Source: Nymphaea colorata
Taxonomy: Eukaryota > Streptophyta > Magnoliopsida > Nymphaeales > Nymphaeaceae
Reading direction: 5' to 3'
DNA length: 64,000 bases
Assembly: GCF_008831285.2 (NCBI RefSeq)
Contig: NC_045143.1
Location: forward strand, 22,014,302-22,078,301
This document shows, in pieces, positions 34,812 through 46,229 of this stretch (position 1 is its first letter; each line of letters begins with the position of its first letter). Position numbers and translations under genes: made by a program. The notes under the pieces are model-generated. The model ran no database searches. It was given only the letters and a program-made list of their open reading frames with translations, and was not told the DNA's origin.

Positions 34812-35290
34812 GAGGGTGTTTGATCATTGTCCTTTTGGATAGAACGGATAGGATGTCATGTCTACCGCGGTCTTGTTTTGTCTGTTCTGTTATTGGTGTT
34901 TTTTGTCTATCGTTTGATGGGTTTAAGAACAGAATACCATGTCCTTTCTTTCCAGCATTTGTTTTTCTTGTCTGTCCTGTTTGTCAAGTATGGTGTTTGT
35001 TTTCCTAGTTGTTTGTCTTGTTTGTTCTATTTGTTTTGACGAGTGTTTGTTTTTCTTGTTGCCTATTTTGTTTATCTTGTCCATTCTATCCAGGGTTTGT
35101 TTTTCTTGATGTCTAGACACTTTGTGCATCTTATATATTCTGTCTGATGTTTGATTTATGCTTTGTCCTTTCTATATGTTCGGTCCAGTGTTTGCATTAC
35201 GTACAGTCTATTCTATCCATTATGTCCGTTGTTTGATAAGCAGAATGCTATGTTTGTTTGTTTTGCATGTTTGGTCCATCGTTTCTAAAG
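34812..35290. repeat. Degenerate array based on TTGTCTRTTCTRTC / GTTTG
   Basis: Begins GAGGGTGTTTGATCATTGTC, which looks like a DNA-transposon terminus. It is followed by about ten imperfect repeats of phrases such as TTGTCTGTTCTG, TTGTCCATTCTATCC, CAGTCTATTCTATCC and GTGTTTG at irregular 25-60 bp spacing. Arrays of short subterminal motifs are typical of hAT and CACTA transposon ends, where transposase binds. The matching opposite end was not found. Confidence 0.5.
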
Positions 35291-35299
35291 TCTAGATAC

Positions 35300-37130
35300 A
35301 TCATAAAAACTTACAACTCAAAAAAATCATGCATCTTTTTTATGTTCAACAGACGTATTATAAAATTCATAACAAAACTTATTAAAACAAAACTAACGCA
35401 TTCAATAACTTCATCCTGTTAAAGCAAATACTACGTGAGAACACTAAAATAGGAAAATCAATTTCTTAACTCAAACAAAAACATTATCAGTGTTGGATGT
35501 TCAAAGGTTGAAATAAACCCAGAGAAAATAAAAAAGTTGACGACTATAAGTTGGCATACATCGACATAGAAATGTTCACACATGTTCATAACCCAAACAA
35601 TATGATTATTCCTACTACAAACACAAGCAACTGTGGCAACTCTATTAAGCAGATGACAAGGCAGAGGCATTATCATCTAGCTCACTACAACTGCTAACTC
35701 CTTCCCTGCCATTTTGAATTCAATACATAATCTAGTTATTGCTGAAGACAATATCCCTACTCAAATTTTGGAGTTGCTCTTACCTCCGATGCATGGAGCT
35801 GTGCAATAGTATACTATCTTCTTCTTGCTAGGGGCATGAGGTTTGCTGTCTTTCTTTTGGGTTTGTTGATGTAAATCCTTTGTTACACCCATTTTGTAGT
35901 TCCGAGTGTTGTGTAGCTCCTGCTGTGTCTTTATGATCCTATATACAGCTAATTTTTTTTATCAATAAATAGCATAGCGCAGGAGGCTCTCTCCCAGCAG
36001 CCTTGCGTCGGAACTAATTCACTCCCTTATTTGTATACATGGCTTCCATGATCAGTAAAGAAGTATCTGGTTGACACCCTTATCTAACCCAGTTTTGTGG
36101 AAACTTGGTTTCAGGAAGATCTAGTTTTTAATTGACACACCCACAACCTAGCCTTGATGAATAACTTGAGGAGGGTCAAGTTTTTCACTCCTTTTTAGAT
36201 TTTTGTCAAAACTGAGTTTTCTCAAGCTCGGTTTTGACAGATCCAAATACTTCAAAAGCCTAGATTTGGAGGCAAGCAAAACCTGGTTTGGGGGTATTGA
36301 TGATCAAAAAAGCTATTGGTAACCAAGCTAGGTTGAATTTATGGAAATTTGATTTTTGATAAAAGGCGTAACACGTCGGGGGCTTATTAGCCAATATAAA
36401 AAGATGAAGGAATATTTTTAATATTTACCTAAACTTTTGGTAAATATTTTATAATTTTGCGACATGCCTATGCTTTTTGGTAAAAAAATCACACACCAGG
36501 TATGGAGAGTTCGTTAAACACAAGCTGCTTGTGTGTTGGGACCTTAACATGTCCTGGTGCTCAAAAATCACAAAAATGACTTTGGTCATTTTTTGTTGAA
36601 GACGTAAATAAAACCCCTTACAAGGACAAAACGGGAAATGAAAAGTTGGTAAACAATTTTGTCCTCCTCATAGGGATCATTTATGAGAGAGGCATGCTCA
36701 ATTCCCCAACATGCACCATAGAAACATTAATTATTCTCTTTTTAACCTGCAAAAGCGCTAATCATTCAAGTGAGCAAGAGGCCAACAACCAACCATTTGG
36801 AAAAGAGCCTGAAGACTCCTTCATTCCCTCCTGTCTCAAAGTTTGGGTTTGCTTTAAGCTCAATTTACAGCAACTGGCACAGCACTAGCGCCCACATCAT
36901 GATAATTGGGACAGGGGGCAGTGCCCATGAGAATCAAACTGTTTTAACACACTTCCAACCTGATCAGCTACCTGAGTCTCTTGAAGCACTAAAAACCACC
37001 ATTGGGAAGGGAGACTATGTGCATGCAGTTATTTAATCAACTAGGGATTCAGAAATTTTAGCATATGTCATGTTAAAATAGACTCAAAATAGTTCCAAGT
37101 TTGCATATGTCATGTTTAACTTAGACAGGA
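35300..37130. other. Non-coding DNA
   Basis: No supportable gene. Around 36080-36300 there are repeated phrases of the type AAACTTGGTTT / AAACCTGGTTTG and GTTTTGACAG that resemble the interior of the MITE at 54552-54777, so an eroded MITE is likely there. Confidence 0.4.
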
Positions 37131-37148
37131 AATCCTCTCAAGTTTGTT

Positions 37149-37400
37149 GAGGGACGTACTATTTGGTTGGTCCGATTGGTGGACTAGTGGAAGTCTGGTC
37201 ATCAATTTTATTCCTGTAGGTGTTACATTTTTGGATTGAAAATGGTAGATGTATGATACTCTAGTTGGTAGGTGTTTCACTCCCTACTACGAAATTTTTT
37301 AAAATTTACATATAAATTTTTTTCAAACTTTTTTTTGGGGGGAGGGGGGTGCAAGGGAAAAAGGAAGAGGGGCTTCGGCCTCTTTGAAATCATCATGGTA
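37149..37400 (+). repeat. SINE-like repeat, copy 1
   Basis: It shares an ordered set of phrases with 50358-50570 and 48890-49180. These are a tRNA-like head with GGACGTACTATTTGGTTGG and a B-box-like CTGGTCATCAATTTT, then GTAGGTGTTACATTT, ATACTCTAGTTGGTAGGTGT and a tail with GAGGGGCTTCGGCCTCTTTG. Head, body and tail in the same order in several places suggest a tRNA-derived SINE family. The A box is degraded in this copy. Confidence 0.5.
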
Positions 37401-37895
37401 ATCTCAAAATGATGAAATGCACAGCAAAGAGTTTGAAAATCAATTAGGGTCTGGCTACCGTATTCAGCTTTTGGGAACTGCTTATGCACAATAATTGATG
37501 GATTTTGCCAAAGACATCTTATGGTTTTTCGCTATGTTTTCCACCGTTGGAGTTTCACATCAGTGTGGAGCCTGCACTCAACAGACCCATGTTCTTCAGT
37601 GTGGTACGGCCATTAAAACGGAAAATGACATTTTTGGAGTGTCATTAGACGAGGGGACGCCAAATGCATAAATTAATTTGTGCATTTCTATATGATTTTT
37701 GGGACATGTATCTTAAATTTCTGGCAAGTTAAGATCCTCTCCGGCTTTATATTTTCTCTCTCGCTTTGCTATTTTCTCGGTTGAACTAATGACATGGACG
37801 GGCAGGTTCACACTAAATTAGCAGATTTCATTTGCCACAAAGTTCAAACTGTTTTAAATTTTTATATCTTCGTCATCTCCTCCATTAGCTATGTT

Positions 37896-37899
37896 TTAA

Positions 37900-37949
<50 letters not shown>
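37896..37949. repeat. (AT)n microsatellite
   Basis: About 50 bp of alternating TA that ends at the TTA flanking the MITE at 37952. Confidence 0.9.
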
Positions 37950-37951
<2 letters not shown>

Positions 37952-37952
<1 letters not shown>

Positions 37953-38281
37953 CTGTGTTTGAATAACAGTCTTAAAAGGCTGCCATTTTTTGTAATAATT
38001 AAGTTTTCTGAAAATCAACTTTTTTTTAATAATTTTTGTAACTTGGTTTATATGTAGGTGACAAGACCAAAACAACAATTTCTATGGAAACCACAGAGAA
38101 GGGGAAGTCAGGTTATTCACACTCTTTTGAAACTAGTTGTTTTGCCAATACTGGGCACACTCTTACTCATCAAACACACTTTAAATGTCCTTTTGAAAAC
38201 AAAACAATACTTTACCTTCTTTGTCCAAACCTAACATTTTACCTCCGAAAAGACATTTAAGAGTGTCATCCAATCACGCCC
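37952..38281. mobile_element. Tourist-like MITE flanked by TTA
   Basis: The left end reads ACTGTGTTTGAATAACAGTC then TTAAAAGGC. The right end, reverse-complemented, reads GGGCGTGATTGGATGACACT then CTTAAATG. TTA is present on both sides (37949-37951, 38282-38284). Size (330 bp), TTA duplication and inverted ends fit a non-autonomous PIF/Harbinger derivative. Confidence 0.65.
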
Positions 38282-38316
38282 TTAAGGTATTTACCTTCCT
38301 TTTCGGTTAGGGGTTA

Positions 38317-38367
38317 GGGGTGGAGCCAAGGGAGGCCAGCATGGGGCGGGGCCCAACCCCTGAGTGA
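38317..38367. repeat. Fragment of GGGGCNGAGCCAAG MITE family
   Basis: Only the 5' end of the family is recognisable: GGGGTGGAGCCAAGGGAGGC, then GGGGCGGGGCCCAACCCC. Confidence 0.5.
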
Positions 38368-38406
38368 ATTTGAATTTGAATTTAAATTTGAATTTGAATT
38401 TGAATC
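38366..38406. repeat. (TTTGAA)n minisatellite
   Basis: Six to seven copies of TTTGAA, one of them changed to TTTAAA. Confidence 0.9.
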
Positions 38407-38409
38407 AGT

Positions 38410-39330
38410 CTGAATCTAATTGACATTGACATGTCCATCCCTACTTAAAATGTTTCCGTTTTTTTTTTTAAGTGAATGTAAACTACTACCTTCGCATAGA
38501 CCTGAAAATTATCCTGCATTCACAAATGATTTGATGAGCTTTTCTGTCTTAAATCAGACCTGAACAAGTCTTCTTCCTTCCTCCTATCAGCTCTGAGAGG
38601 TGCAGTGTAACTGTAGAGACTGATAGGAGCCCAATCATCTTTTCGATCCTCATAGGCACCACTCTTTTGATTTTGCAGGAGCATGATGGTCTACTTAATG
38701 GGTGTACCACAGCTCCGCCCAAGTCGCCCTTTTTCAGGCAGCTTCTACTTACTCAAATCTTCTTCGCTCTTTCCGTCTTGAATCAGGGCAAAAGTCCAAG
38801 TCAAAGACGAGAAAAGCTCATCTCAGCCCCAACTTCATAAAGTGCTTCAAAGTTTAGCCTAAGAAATTCTTTTTATGTAACTGATCATATAATTGGTCAC
38901 TTTCCTAAGAAATCGGTTCATAGGTCTGTCCCCATGGCAGCTTTTCTCAAGCGCAGGAATTGTACACTTAATTTATCGTGTGCCATCAGACATATGAGAG
39001 TTTTCTACTCATTGTTGGAACTCTATTTCAACGGCAGACCACGTGAGTCAGCCTATATAATCGGCCTTACAAAAACTATTAAAATAAAATTTTAATTAAA
39101 ATAAACTTAATAATATGGCGGCCTATATGGGATTGGATCGGTTGTTATGAGCCACTTTAACAGACACCAATACACCAATATGTAAATGAAAAAAATTGCT
39201 TTGAACTATTAAAATGAAAATAAGCATTATTGGCAATTGCCCACATGATTCATATACCTGCTTCTTCTGCTGTTGGCCAATACACGCTCATTAACTAGCA
39301 ATTGCATGTACTACAAATGTCTCTTGGAAC
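38410..39330. other. Non-coding DNA
   Basis: No gene, RNA or clear repeat could be supported on either strand. Confidence 0.4.
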
Positions 39331-39339
39331 ATGATAGCG

Positions 39340-39512
39340 CCAAGGGGTGGCTTGCTTGGGCCATGGCCTCACCTCAAAAAAAAAATTACATATAAATTTT
39401 AAAAATTTTCATTTTTTTATATATAAATTTTGAAAAATGATGTTTGGCCCAAATCAAAATTTAAAAACTTTAATTTGACACACTTCATGAAAAATTTCTA
39501 GCTTCGCCCCTA
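39340..39512. mobile_element. MITE-like repeat, GGGGCNGAGCCAAG family
   Basis: It has the same order as at 22886-23040: a CCAAGGGGTGGCTTGC start, AAATTACATATAAATTTT twice in the core, and a terminal TAGCTTCGCCCCTAA. The start is poorly conserved. Confidence 0.5.
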
Positions 39513-39823
39513 ATGACAGCCCATTGTTACATAATTTAGTCACGAAAGAGAAATGATAGAAAGGGCTCCAAGCAAAGGACCTCCCCACTTGCATGTGCTA
39601 AGAGGATTGATTACTTTGGATGGGTTTTCTGTCAAACAAAGAAAGAAGCATCATCCTCTTCGCTTAAAAGTATTGCCATCTTGCATCCAATAATGGAAAG
39701 GCCCTTCCAAACAACGCCAGACCGACCAACCTCCGCTAATTAGCCCCACCGATGGAGACATCTTATGAGAACGACACTGTGATTAAACTAACTAACGAGG
39801 GGAATGACCATCGCTACTTATTA

Positions 39824-39925
39824 GGACCATCTGATTTAGTATCATGGACAGTTTAAAAAAATAAAAGAAAAAGTGATGGACATTTTCATATTTAAGGCAG
39901 TTCTAGTTAAATGGCTGGGTAATTC
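39824..39925. repeat. Repeat with GGACCATCTGAT ... AGTTCTAGTTAAATGGCTGG
   Basis: Opens AGGACCATCTGATTTAGTAT and ends CAGTTCTAGTTAAATGGCTGG. The same pair of end phrases occurs at 54977-55135 and 55676-55735, which indicates a small dispersed element family. Confidence 0.5.
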
Positions 39926-39929
39926 TAGA

Positions 39930-41400
39930 TAGCCACAATCATCATGCTGGCTAATTCTGAATAGCCACAATCATCATTCACTTACTTTTATATATATATA
40001 TAAGAAAGAGAGATTGGTAGATACGTAACCATTTTAGGACCACCGTCGATGTTAACGTAGATTTTTGTCAAATGACTAACATGTTTTATCTTGTTTCTCT
40101 CCTTGTTATTTTTCGAGGTCCATCTAAACTAACTGAAAGGGTCGATATGACGTCTCAAAATATAGCGTTCGTCTTGACAGACATCTATTTTTCTAGGCAT
40201 CTTGAGGTTGTTTTTCATGAACTCGATCAAATGGATTGCTATAATATTAAAAAACAGTAAGTGCCCGATGTGCATATCAACTTTTATAATATCATTTTAG
40301 TGAAAACCATAAATACCTGCTGTCTATATAAAAATATTTTTTTAGACGTCTTATGTTTATTGGCTGGTAAAATTTAATTTCTAGTTCAGATTTTCATATC
40401 TAGCTAATAATGTATGGATTATCATGAACAATCTCATATCTTTTCGATGGCATAACTCTACTGTATACATTACAACTTACAAGCAAACCTCGTGTTTATC
40501 CTGTGTTTCCTTTATCCGGAAACTGCTACGGAAGGCCAGCTATAGAGTTCTGCACAAATGGGATTCCACGCTGAAGATTGCCCCACGCGTCAGTGTTTGA
40601 ATGTTCTTTCCAAACAATGGTGGTCCAATGCCCAAAATTCCACACATAAACCCAGCTTGTTCAGAGGTGCAACTCACAAAATTCTTTTGACAGAAGAGAA
40701 GGTGATGACCGGAAGGCTGCAATTTTTTATTTTTTTTCTTTTGTGGACTTCGTTCACGACAACTAACGTAATTTGGTAGGACGGAGACCACGTCCGTATC
40801 TTGGGCAGAAAGATGTCTTTAGCACAGTAATTATCCAAAGAAGACGAAGAGCCAAATCGGCGCAGACTGTGCTCAGTGTCTCGAATTCTCTCTTGCTTCC
40901 GTGCCCGTCGAAAGCGATTGATTATGCCAAACAGCAATGAAGCTAAATGGAAAGATTGTGAACCAATATTACGACGTACACAAGTTTCTCAAACCAAAAT
41001 GATTAAGAACAGGAAATACGATTCTTTGAATGTTTCAGAGCAGCAGTTAGGATTGGTAGAATAGAAATTTAAACTTTCGAGTACAAATTGAAAGTTAAAA
41101 AGCGTTACGTTTACCCCCACAAAGCCTCTGTTAATGTCTCTGTCACAACCACTGTTTCACATTCAAATTCCTCGCTATTTGTCTCTTTTCCTATCTTATG
41201 TCTGCTTCCCAAGTTCCCTTTTTTTTTTCTTGCCTCCCTTTCTTCGCCTCACCAAAAAAATTTGTCATCCACTTATTTAAAAAAAAAAAGAAGAAATACT
41301 CCTCTATAATTTAACAGAAGCATAAACACTTCAACGGCAGACCAACACAGACACAAAAAAGAGTAAAAAACATGAAGAAGCTGCAGAAAATAAGAGAAAA
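39930..41400. other. Non-coding DNA downstream of the AGP gene
   Basis: About 1.5 kb without a supportable coding region. The open frames at 40540-40940 overlap on both strands and have no motif. Confidence 0.4.
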
Positions 41401-41891
41401 AGAATTAAACCCTTGTGGACGAAAAGACCAACATCAGAATTAGCACAAATCAAGCCCTAAGCATCTGCATTATATGATGAAAAGAAATACAAGGATGTGT
41501 ATATTACAGATCTGAACTTGAGCTCCAGAAACACCCAAAAAAAAATAACGTACAAGAATGATCGGGAACACAAAAAGGAAGAAAAGAAGTGAAGGAGAAG
41601 AAACTTATCATACATAAAGAGAGGGAGAAAGACAGACACGCAAGCGCCCAAGAAGCCCGAAGACACGAGAAAGAACGGAGAGGAAACCAGACGCCTTTTA
41701 TTTTCCTATGCTACGGACAAAAAATCAAACACCGCCCGTCAGATCACCGTTTCTCCCTCCATGAATCCGTCAATTCACCCATCCATCCATCACCTTCCAC
41801 GCACCAAAGTCCACAAGAAACACGCCTCCACGAAGAACTACCGTCCGATGAACAAAAAAGAGAAAGGCAAATGAGCAGGATCCAGAGACAT

Positions 41892-42074
41892 CTAGCAGAG
41901 CAGGTTTCCGAATAGGAGGGCGGCGAGAGATCCGAAGATCCCGACGGCCACGGCCGGAACATAGGTTGCAGCGCCTGAGGTCGGAGCCGGTGAGGGGCTG
42001 TCGGCAGCAGCGGCCGTTCCGATCATTGCGGCGGCGAGGACGATGGCGGCAACGGCGAACCTGGAAGACTCCAT
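41892..42074 (-). CDS. Arabinogalactan peptide (short GPI-anchored AGP)
   Basis: A single-exon, 60-residue precursor. Residues 1-24 (MESSRFAVAAIVLAAAMIGT plus AAAA) form a signal peptide. The mature core, DSPSPAPTSGAA, carries the SP/AP/TP dipeptides that are hydroxylated and O-glycosylated with arabinogalactan. The C-terminal hydrophobic segment AVAVGIFGSLAALLFGNLLC is a GPI-attachment signal, so a very short glycopeptide tethered outside the plasma membrane is predicted. Length and layout match the plant AG-peptide family (AGP16/20/22 type, Pfam AGP). The start is the second Met of a longer frame: translation from 42107 would add 11 residues before the signal peptide. A TATA box lies about 170 bases upstream. 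Which AGP paralogue this is cannot be decided here. Confidence 0.92.
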   Translation of the reverse strand: MESSRFAVAAIVLAAAMIGTAAAADSPSPAPTSGAATYVPAVAVGIFGSLAALLFGNLLC

Positions 42075-42242
42075 TTCCGGTGGTAATGCGGAGAAAGAAA
42101 AGCACAAACGACGAGCGCGGCAGGAAACTTTGAAGGTGATAATCGGGTGAATTCCTCTCTCTCTGTCGCACGCACGCTAGGAAAGAGAGGAATGCAGAAG
42201 AGAACAACGAGCACCTTGGGAGGGAGGAAGGCCATGGTGGGG

Positions 42243-42252
42243 GTTTTATAGC
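42243..42252 (-). promoter_or_regulatory. TATA box of the AGP peptide gene
   Basis: Reads GCTATAAAAC on the minus strand. This predicts transcription from about 42215 and a 5' UTR of roughly 140 bases containing a CT-rich stretch (42155-42165). Confidence 0.65.
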
Positions 42253-42259
42253 GCGGAGA

Positions 42260-45018
42260 GCTGCCCGGAGGCGGCCGGGCAGCGTGCCCGACGAGTCGAA
42301 CACCGCTGCGTTTTCTTCGGCCCACCTTACATTGGCTGCCCGACGTTGACAGGGTGTCTGACAACTGGAGCCTTACAACTGGAGGGTCTTGTGGGGCCCA
42401 CTTCTACAGGTTGTTTTTGAAACTAACCAACCCCGCCCCCTCCGCTTCATCCCTTCCCTCCATCTCTTTCCTTTTCCTCCACCTAATTTTCAAGCTCGCC
42501 GATATTATATGATTTTTCGGCAGACGCATGCCTTTAAATATCATTGATAACACAAACTTTAAAGCCGGCATCATGACGAGCTATACTTGAAAGAAGGGAA
42601 GACCAGATAAAAGGAGATCCGACCACTATGCCTTGCCATCCATAGAAATCTTATAATAACAATATCAATAATAATGGTAAGATGTGATCGATGGAATGAC
42701 TGATTTTGTATTTACATTATATTATTTAAGTATGATGTCCCCAAAATGGTGTTTAAGTTGTGGTTGGGTGAGAGCCGAAACGGAGATGGTCACGATATTT
42801 TTACAAGAGTTTGAATTAAATAAGTTCAACAAACAATGAATTTCTCAATATGTATTACCTTATGAAAACCATGAATTTCTCGGAACTTTCAATGGCATTA
42901 GCTCATCAAATTTTATAAATCAAAGCACTCGCAACTTTGAATTGCTTAATGTGTTTATTAAGGTCAAAGCAAAACCTTCTTGTTAAGAGTGCTTATCTTC
43001 TGTGAGTGTGGTCATAGCCATGGTTTTAAAATATATGAAAGCTTCGGATTAAGAGATTTGAGACTATCCCTACGTATTTCATAGGAAACATCATTTGTGT
43101 CTTGTCACCTAAATAGATAAACTAAGTTTCAAAATTTGGTTAAGAAACTAAGTTGTCATAAAACCTGGTCTTCACAAAATGTCATTTTTTGATATTGTCA
43201 TCTGAGTAAAACCTTAATGTATTTTTTTAAGAAAAATCCGACATTGCATATAATAAATAATTATGATGAATGCACCCCTGTAGTTATAACGATCAATAAC
43301 TTCAAAAAAATTCGTTATTGGATTGTAGGTTCTCACATAATCAGTTTTAGCAACTAAATTATTCATATGTTGCAACAATATTATGTGTTTAATTGAGATC
43401 ACCATATATTCCATTTTTGTTGCAGGTTGGCACGAAAAAAATGTTGATGAGTTCAGCAATAGAAATTGTTAAAGAATTGAAATTAAAAGAAGCTGGTTAA
43501 GTAATCTCCTATGTCATGAGAGAGAGAGAGAGAGAGAGGTGGCATGTACTTATTAATAAGAGTTAGGAATACTTTTTTAATAATCATTTAAAGAGTAAAC
43601 TTGAGGGCAATATCAATTTCCGCAACGGATGTACAAACTGCGCTTTAAATTTGCATCATTAAACATGCCGTTTCAAAATTCACTAGAAAAATTCAGCTTT
43701 AACCAAATAAGTCTTATTTTTGCCTTCTTAATATTTAAGCTTTTTATAATGTAAAATTGTAAATTGATAGAATAGAAGGAAGAGGTGATACCACTTTCGT
43801 GGAACTGTAGTTTAGGAAAAATTTTTAAAAAAGTGGGCCCCACTTGAAGTGCTAGAGGAGGGTGATACACTACACAATAGTTCCAACTAAGGCTGGGCGA
43901 CGCCGGGGTTCAGTATCAAATATTTGGCTAGCCTCACTCAGGGGTATCAAAAGCTGGAAAAGGAGGCACCCTGCTCGCTCGATAAGTTTTCGGTTTCGAT
44001 CGGGTGGGCCCGATTGAACCCAATTCGGCAGATTCGTTATTGTGCTGAGCCGGCCCCGATACCCAAGTTTACTAATAACAATGAATTGTTACTGTTAAAG
44101 GCAAATTCATAAAATTTTGTAACATAATATATTATGAGTGCCAAGCGATAAATTAGAACATACTCTTCTACATCAAACGCAAGTTGCCTATCGCGGTACA
44201 GTATGTATGCCGAACGGTCCTTACTTTGACTGCAACAATGAGATGTTTATCGGAACCGGCCGCGTCACTGTATGCCGCTGCCTTCCACAGCACCGCTTTG
44301 ACACAGTCAACTATGGACCTGCTAGGTTAGGTTGCCCACTTGCATTTGAAACAAATCATCTTCGTCTATGCAATTGCAGCCGCCCCTTTTTATGTGAATA
44401 CATTTGGACTCATGTTCTACCAAGCTTTTTCGGATCCAAATCCCCATCATCGGATCATCACGAGTAAAATCCAACTCATTCCCGCTTTTGCTGGCCAAAT
44501 GACTCAAAACTTATTCATCTATTTGGATTTGAATATAGGCGAAAAACAGTATCTTTATATGGAAATCTGACTTTTAAATTCACAAAATGAATCTGATCCG
44601 GATTCAGCTATTACATCTATGTCAGACTCCGAATCTGAATTTTAAGCATACAAGCGAATCCGAACCGCATTACCAAACCAACTGTTCACATGATTAGGTA
44701 TTGAATATGTGATGTTTATTTGAAAATAACAATGACTTTGAATCCAAATGTGAATATGATCACGTGTTTACTTGAAACCAAATCCAAAATTGAATGTGAT
44801 ACGATATTGTGATTTCTTAAACCCAAATATCATCCAATTTTTGACCGAATAATTTTTTTTCCTATACCTGATTTTTTTAAACATTTTGGTCAAATATTCG
44901 ATCCAAACCTGGTGTTCTGGTGACATCCAAGTCAGCGGTTAGATTGTACAAGAAAAACACCTTAATAAGTATTTTTAGTAGGTCTTATTTTTTGTCTCTT
45001 TCCTCAATGCTCGCCATT

Positions 45019-45070
<52 letters not shown>

Positions 45071-45570
45071 CTTAAAAGCCTGGACCTATAAAATGAAAAC
45101 GATTTGTGCAATATGTCTTGCATCCAAAATAAATTAAGTTAGTTGTTTTCTATTAAAATATAGTTCTACACTTTAAAAAAATGTTTTTGGTAATATGGAC
45201 CAAGTATTATGCATTAATTCGTATCTCAAATAGTAGGCCAAAGACTTGAAACAAATCATGGAAATCGGAGGCCGTGGACTTGGACAAAGTCAAGCCACAT
45301 CGTTGTCCACGGACTCCAAATTGATCAGTGGATCCCAAAGCCAACAAGATTGACCAAGCCATGGCAATGCTTGGCCAAGGGAATTGGTCCTGGGGTCGCT
45401 TCCTTAGCTAGCAAAGCTTGAAGCAGTAATGTGGTAGTCATCCATCAATAGACGTCACATCCAGCAATTTAATTTAGTCCGCTTGACGAAGGAAACTATC
45501 GATGTTTAGTTTCTTTATGAATAGGTCTATACAACTAAAGTTGGAGTAACGGAGCCTATACAAATTCAAG
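42260..45570. other. Non-coding DNA with microsatellites
   Basis: About 3.3 kb upstream of the AGP gene with no supportable gene. It contains a (GA)n tract at 43518-43538, an eroded MITE-like stretch near 43100-43215 (AAACCTGGTCTTCACAAAAT, TTGTCATCTGAG) and an (AT)n tract at 45024-45070. The 109-aa frame at 44138-44467 has no recognisable domain. Confidence 0.45.
45024..45070. repeat. (AT)n microsatellite
   Basis: Two blocks of alternating TA with a single interruption (ACATA). Confidence 0.9.
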
Positions 45571-45573
45571 TGA

Positions 45574-45759
45574 TGAGAGGGGCTGGCGAGAAATCTTTTA
45601 TGAGGGGACGAATAAAAGTTTTCAAATTTTGCCGAAATATCATTTTTTAAGTTTTTATGTACCACAAGTAAAATTTTTTAAAATTTAGATGTAAATTTAA
45701 AAACAAAAATTTTGAGGTGGGACCAAGGCCCGTGCGAGCCCCACCTTGGCTTTGCCCCT
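45574..45759. mobile_element. MITE-like repeat, GGGGCNGAGCCAAG family, flanked by AAGTGA
   Basis: Starts TGAGAGGGGCTGGCGAGAAA, has the ATTTAGATGTAAATTT core, then GGGACCAAGGCCCGTGCGAG, and ends CCACCTTGGCTTTGCCCC. AAGTGA lies on both sides (45568-45573 and 45760-45765), a possible target duplication. This is the most complete copy of the family here. Confidence 0.6.
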
Positions 45760-45789
45760 AAGTGAGGGTGAGCTCAAACACCTTGGGTT

Positions 45790-46160
45790 GTAAAACGAAC
45801 TCTACTTGAAATTGTTCGATTAAGCTTGACTTGAGCTCGGCACGTTTTTCAACACGTCAAGATCGAGCTTCACTGAAAACTCCAGCTTAAAAAATAATAG
45901 ATCCAGTTTGAATTATATGAACTCCACTCAATTAAACTCGAATAAGCTTTTAAGGTTTTTTTTTTTGGTAATTTCCAAACTTAAAATCAATGAAAGATAT
46001 CAGGTCAAATAGAAAGTTGGTAACTGAGTTTACATGACTCGAGGCCGAGGCATGAGTCAGCCAATCGGGTCGAGCTGGAGTTGGCCTTGGATAAAGCTCG
46101 ACTCAAGCTTGAGCTGAGCAAGATATGAGCTATTGAGTCAACCTCGACCACGACTAGGCT
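45790..46160. repeat. Degenerate GAGCTTGACTTGAGCTCGG repeat
   Basis: Phrases such as AAGCTTGACTTGAGCTCGGC, GATCGAGCTTCACTGA, AAGCTCGACTCAAGCTTGAG and GAGCTGAGCAAG recur through about 370 bp. This is a low-complexity, self-complementary repeat; no coding potential was seen. Confidence 0.55.
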
Positions 46161-46169
46161 AGTATACAG

Positions 46170-46220
46170 CTCTATATATAAATAAATAAATAAATAAATA
46201 TATATATATATATATACACA
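46170..46220. repeat. (AAAT)n / (TA)n tract
   Basis: AAATAAAT repeats followed by TA and CA repeats. Confidence 0.85.
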
Positions 46221-46229
46221 CACTTTTAT

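Noticed and set aside
41770-42364. Long minus-strand frames (177 and 113 aa) overlapping the AGP gene
   Set aside because: They are alternative frames over a GC-rich region. Only the 60-aa frame has a signal peptide, glycosylation core and GPI signal.
44138-44467. A 109-aa plus-strand frame with several cysteines
   Set aside because: No recognisable domain, no splice or promoter context, and overlapping frames of similar length on the other strand.
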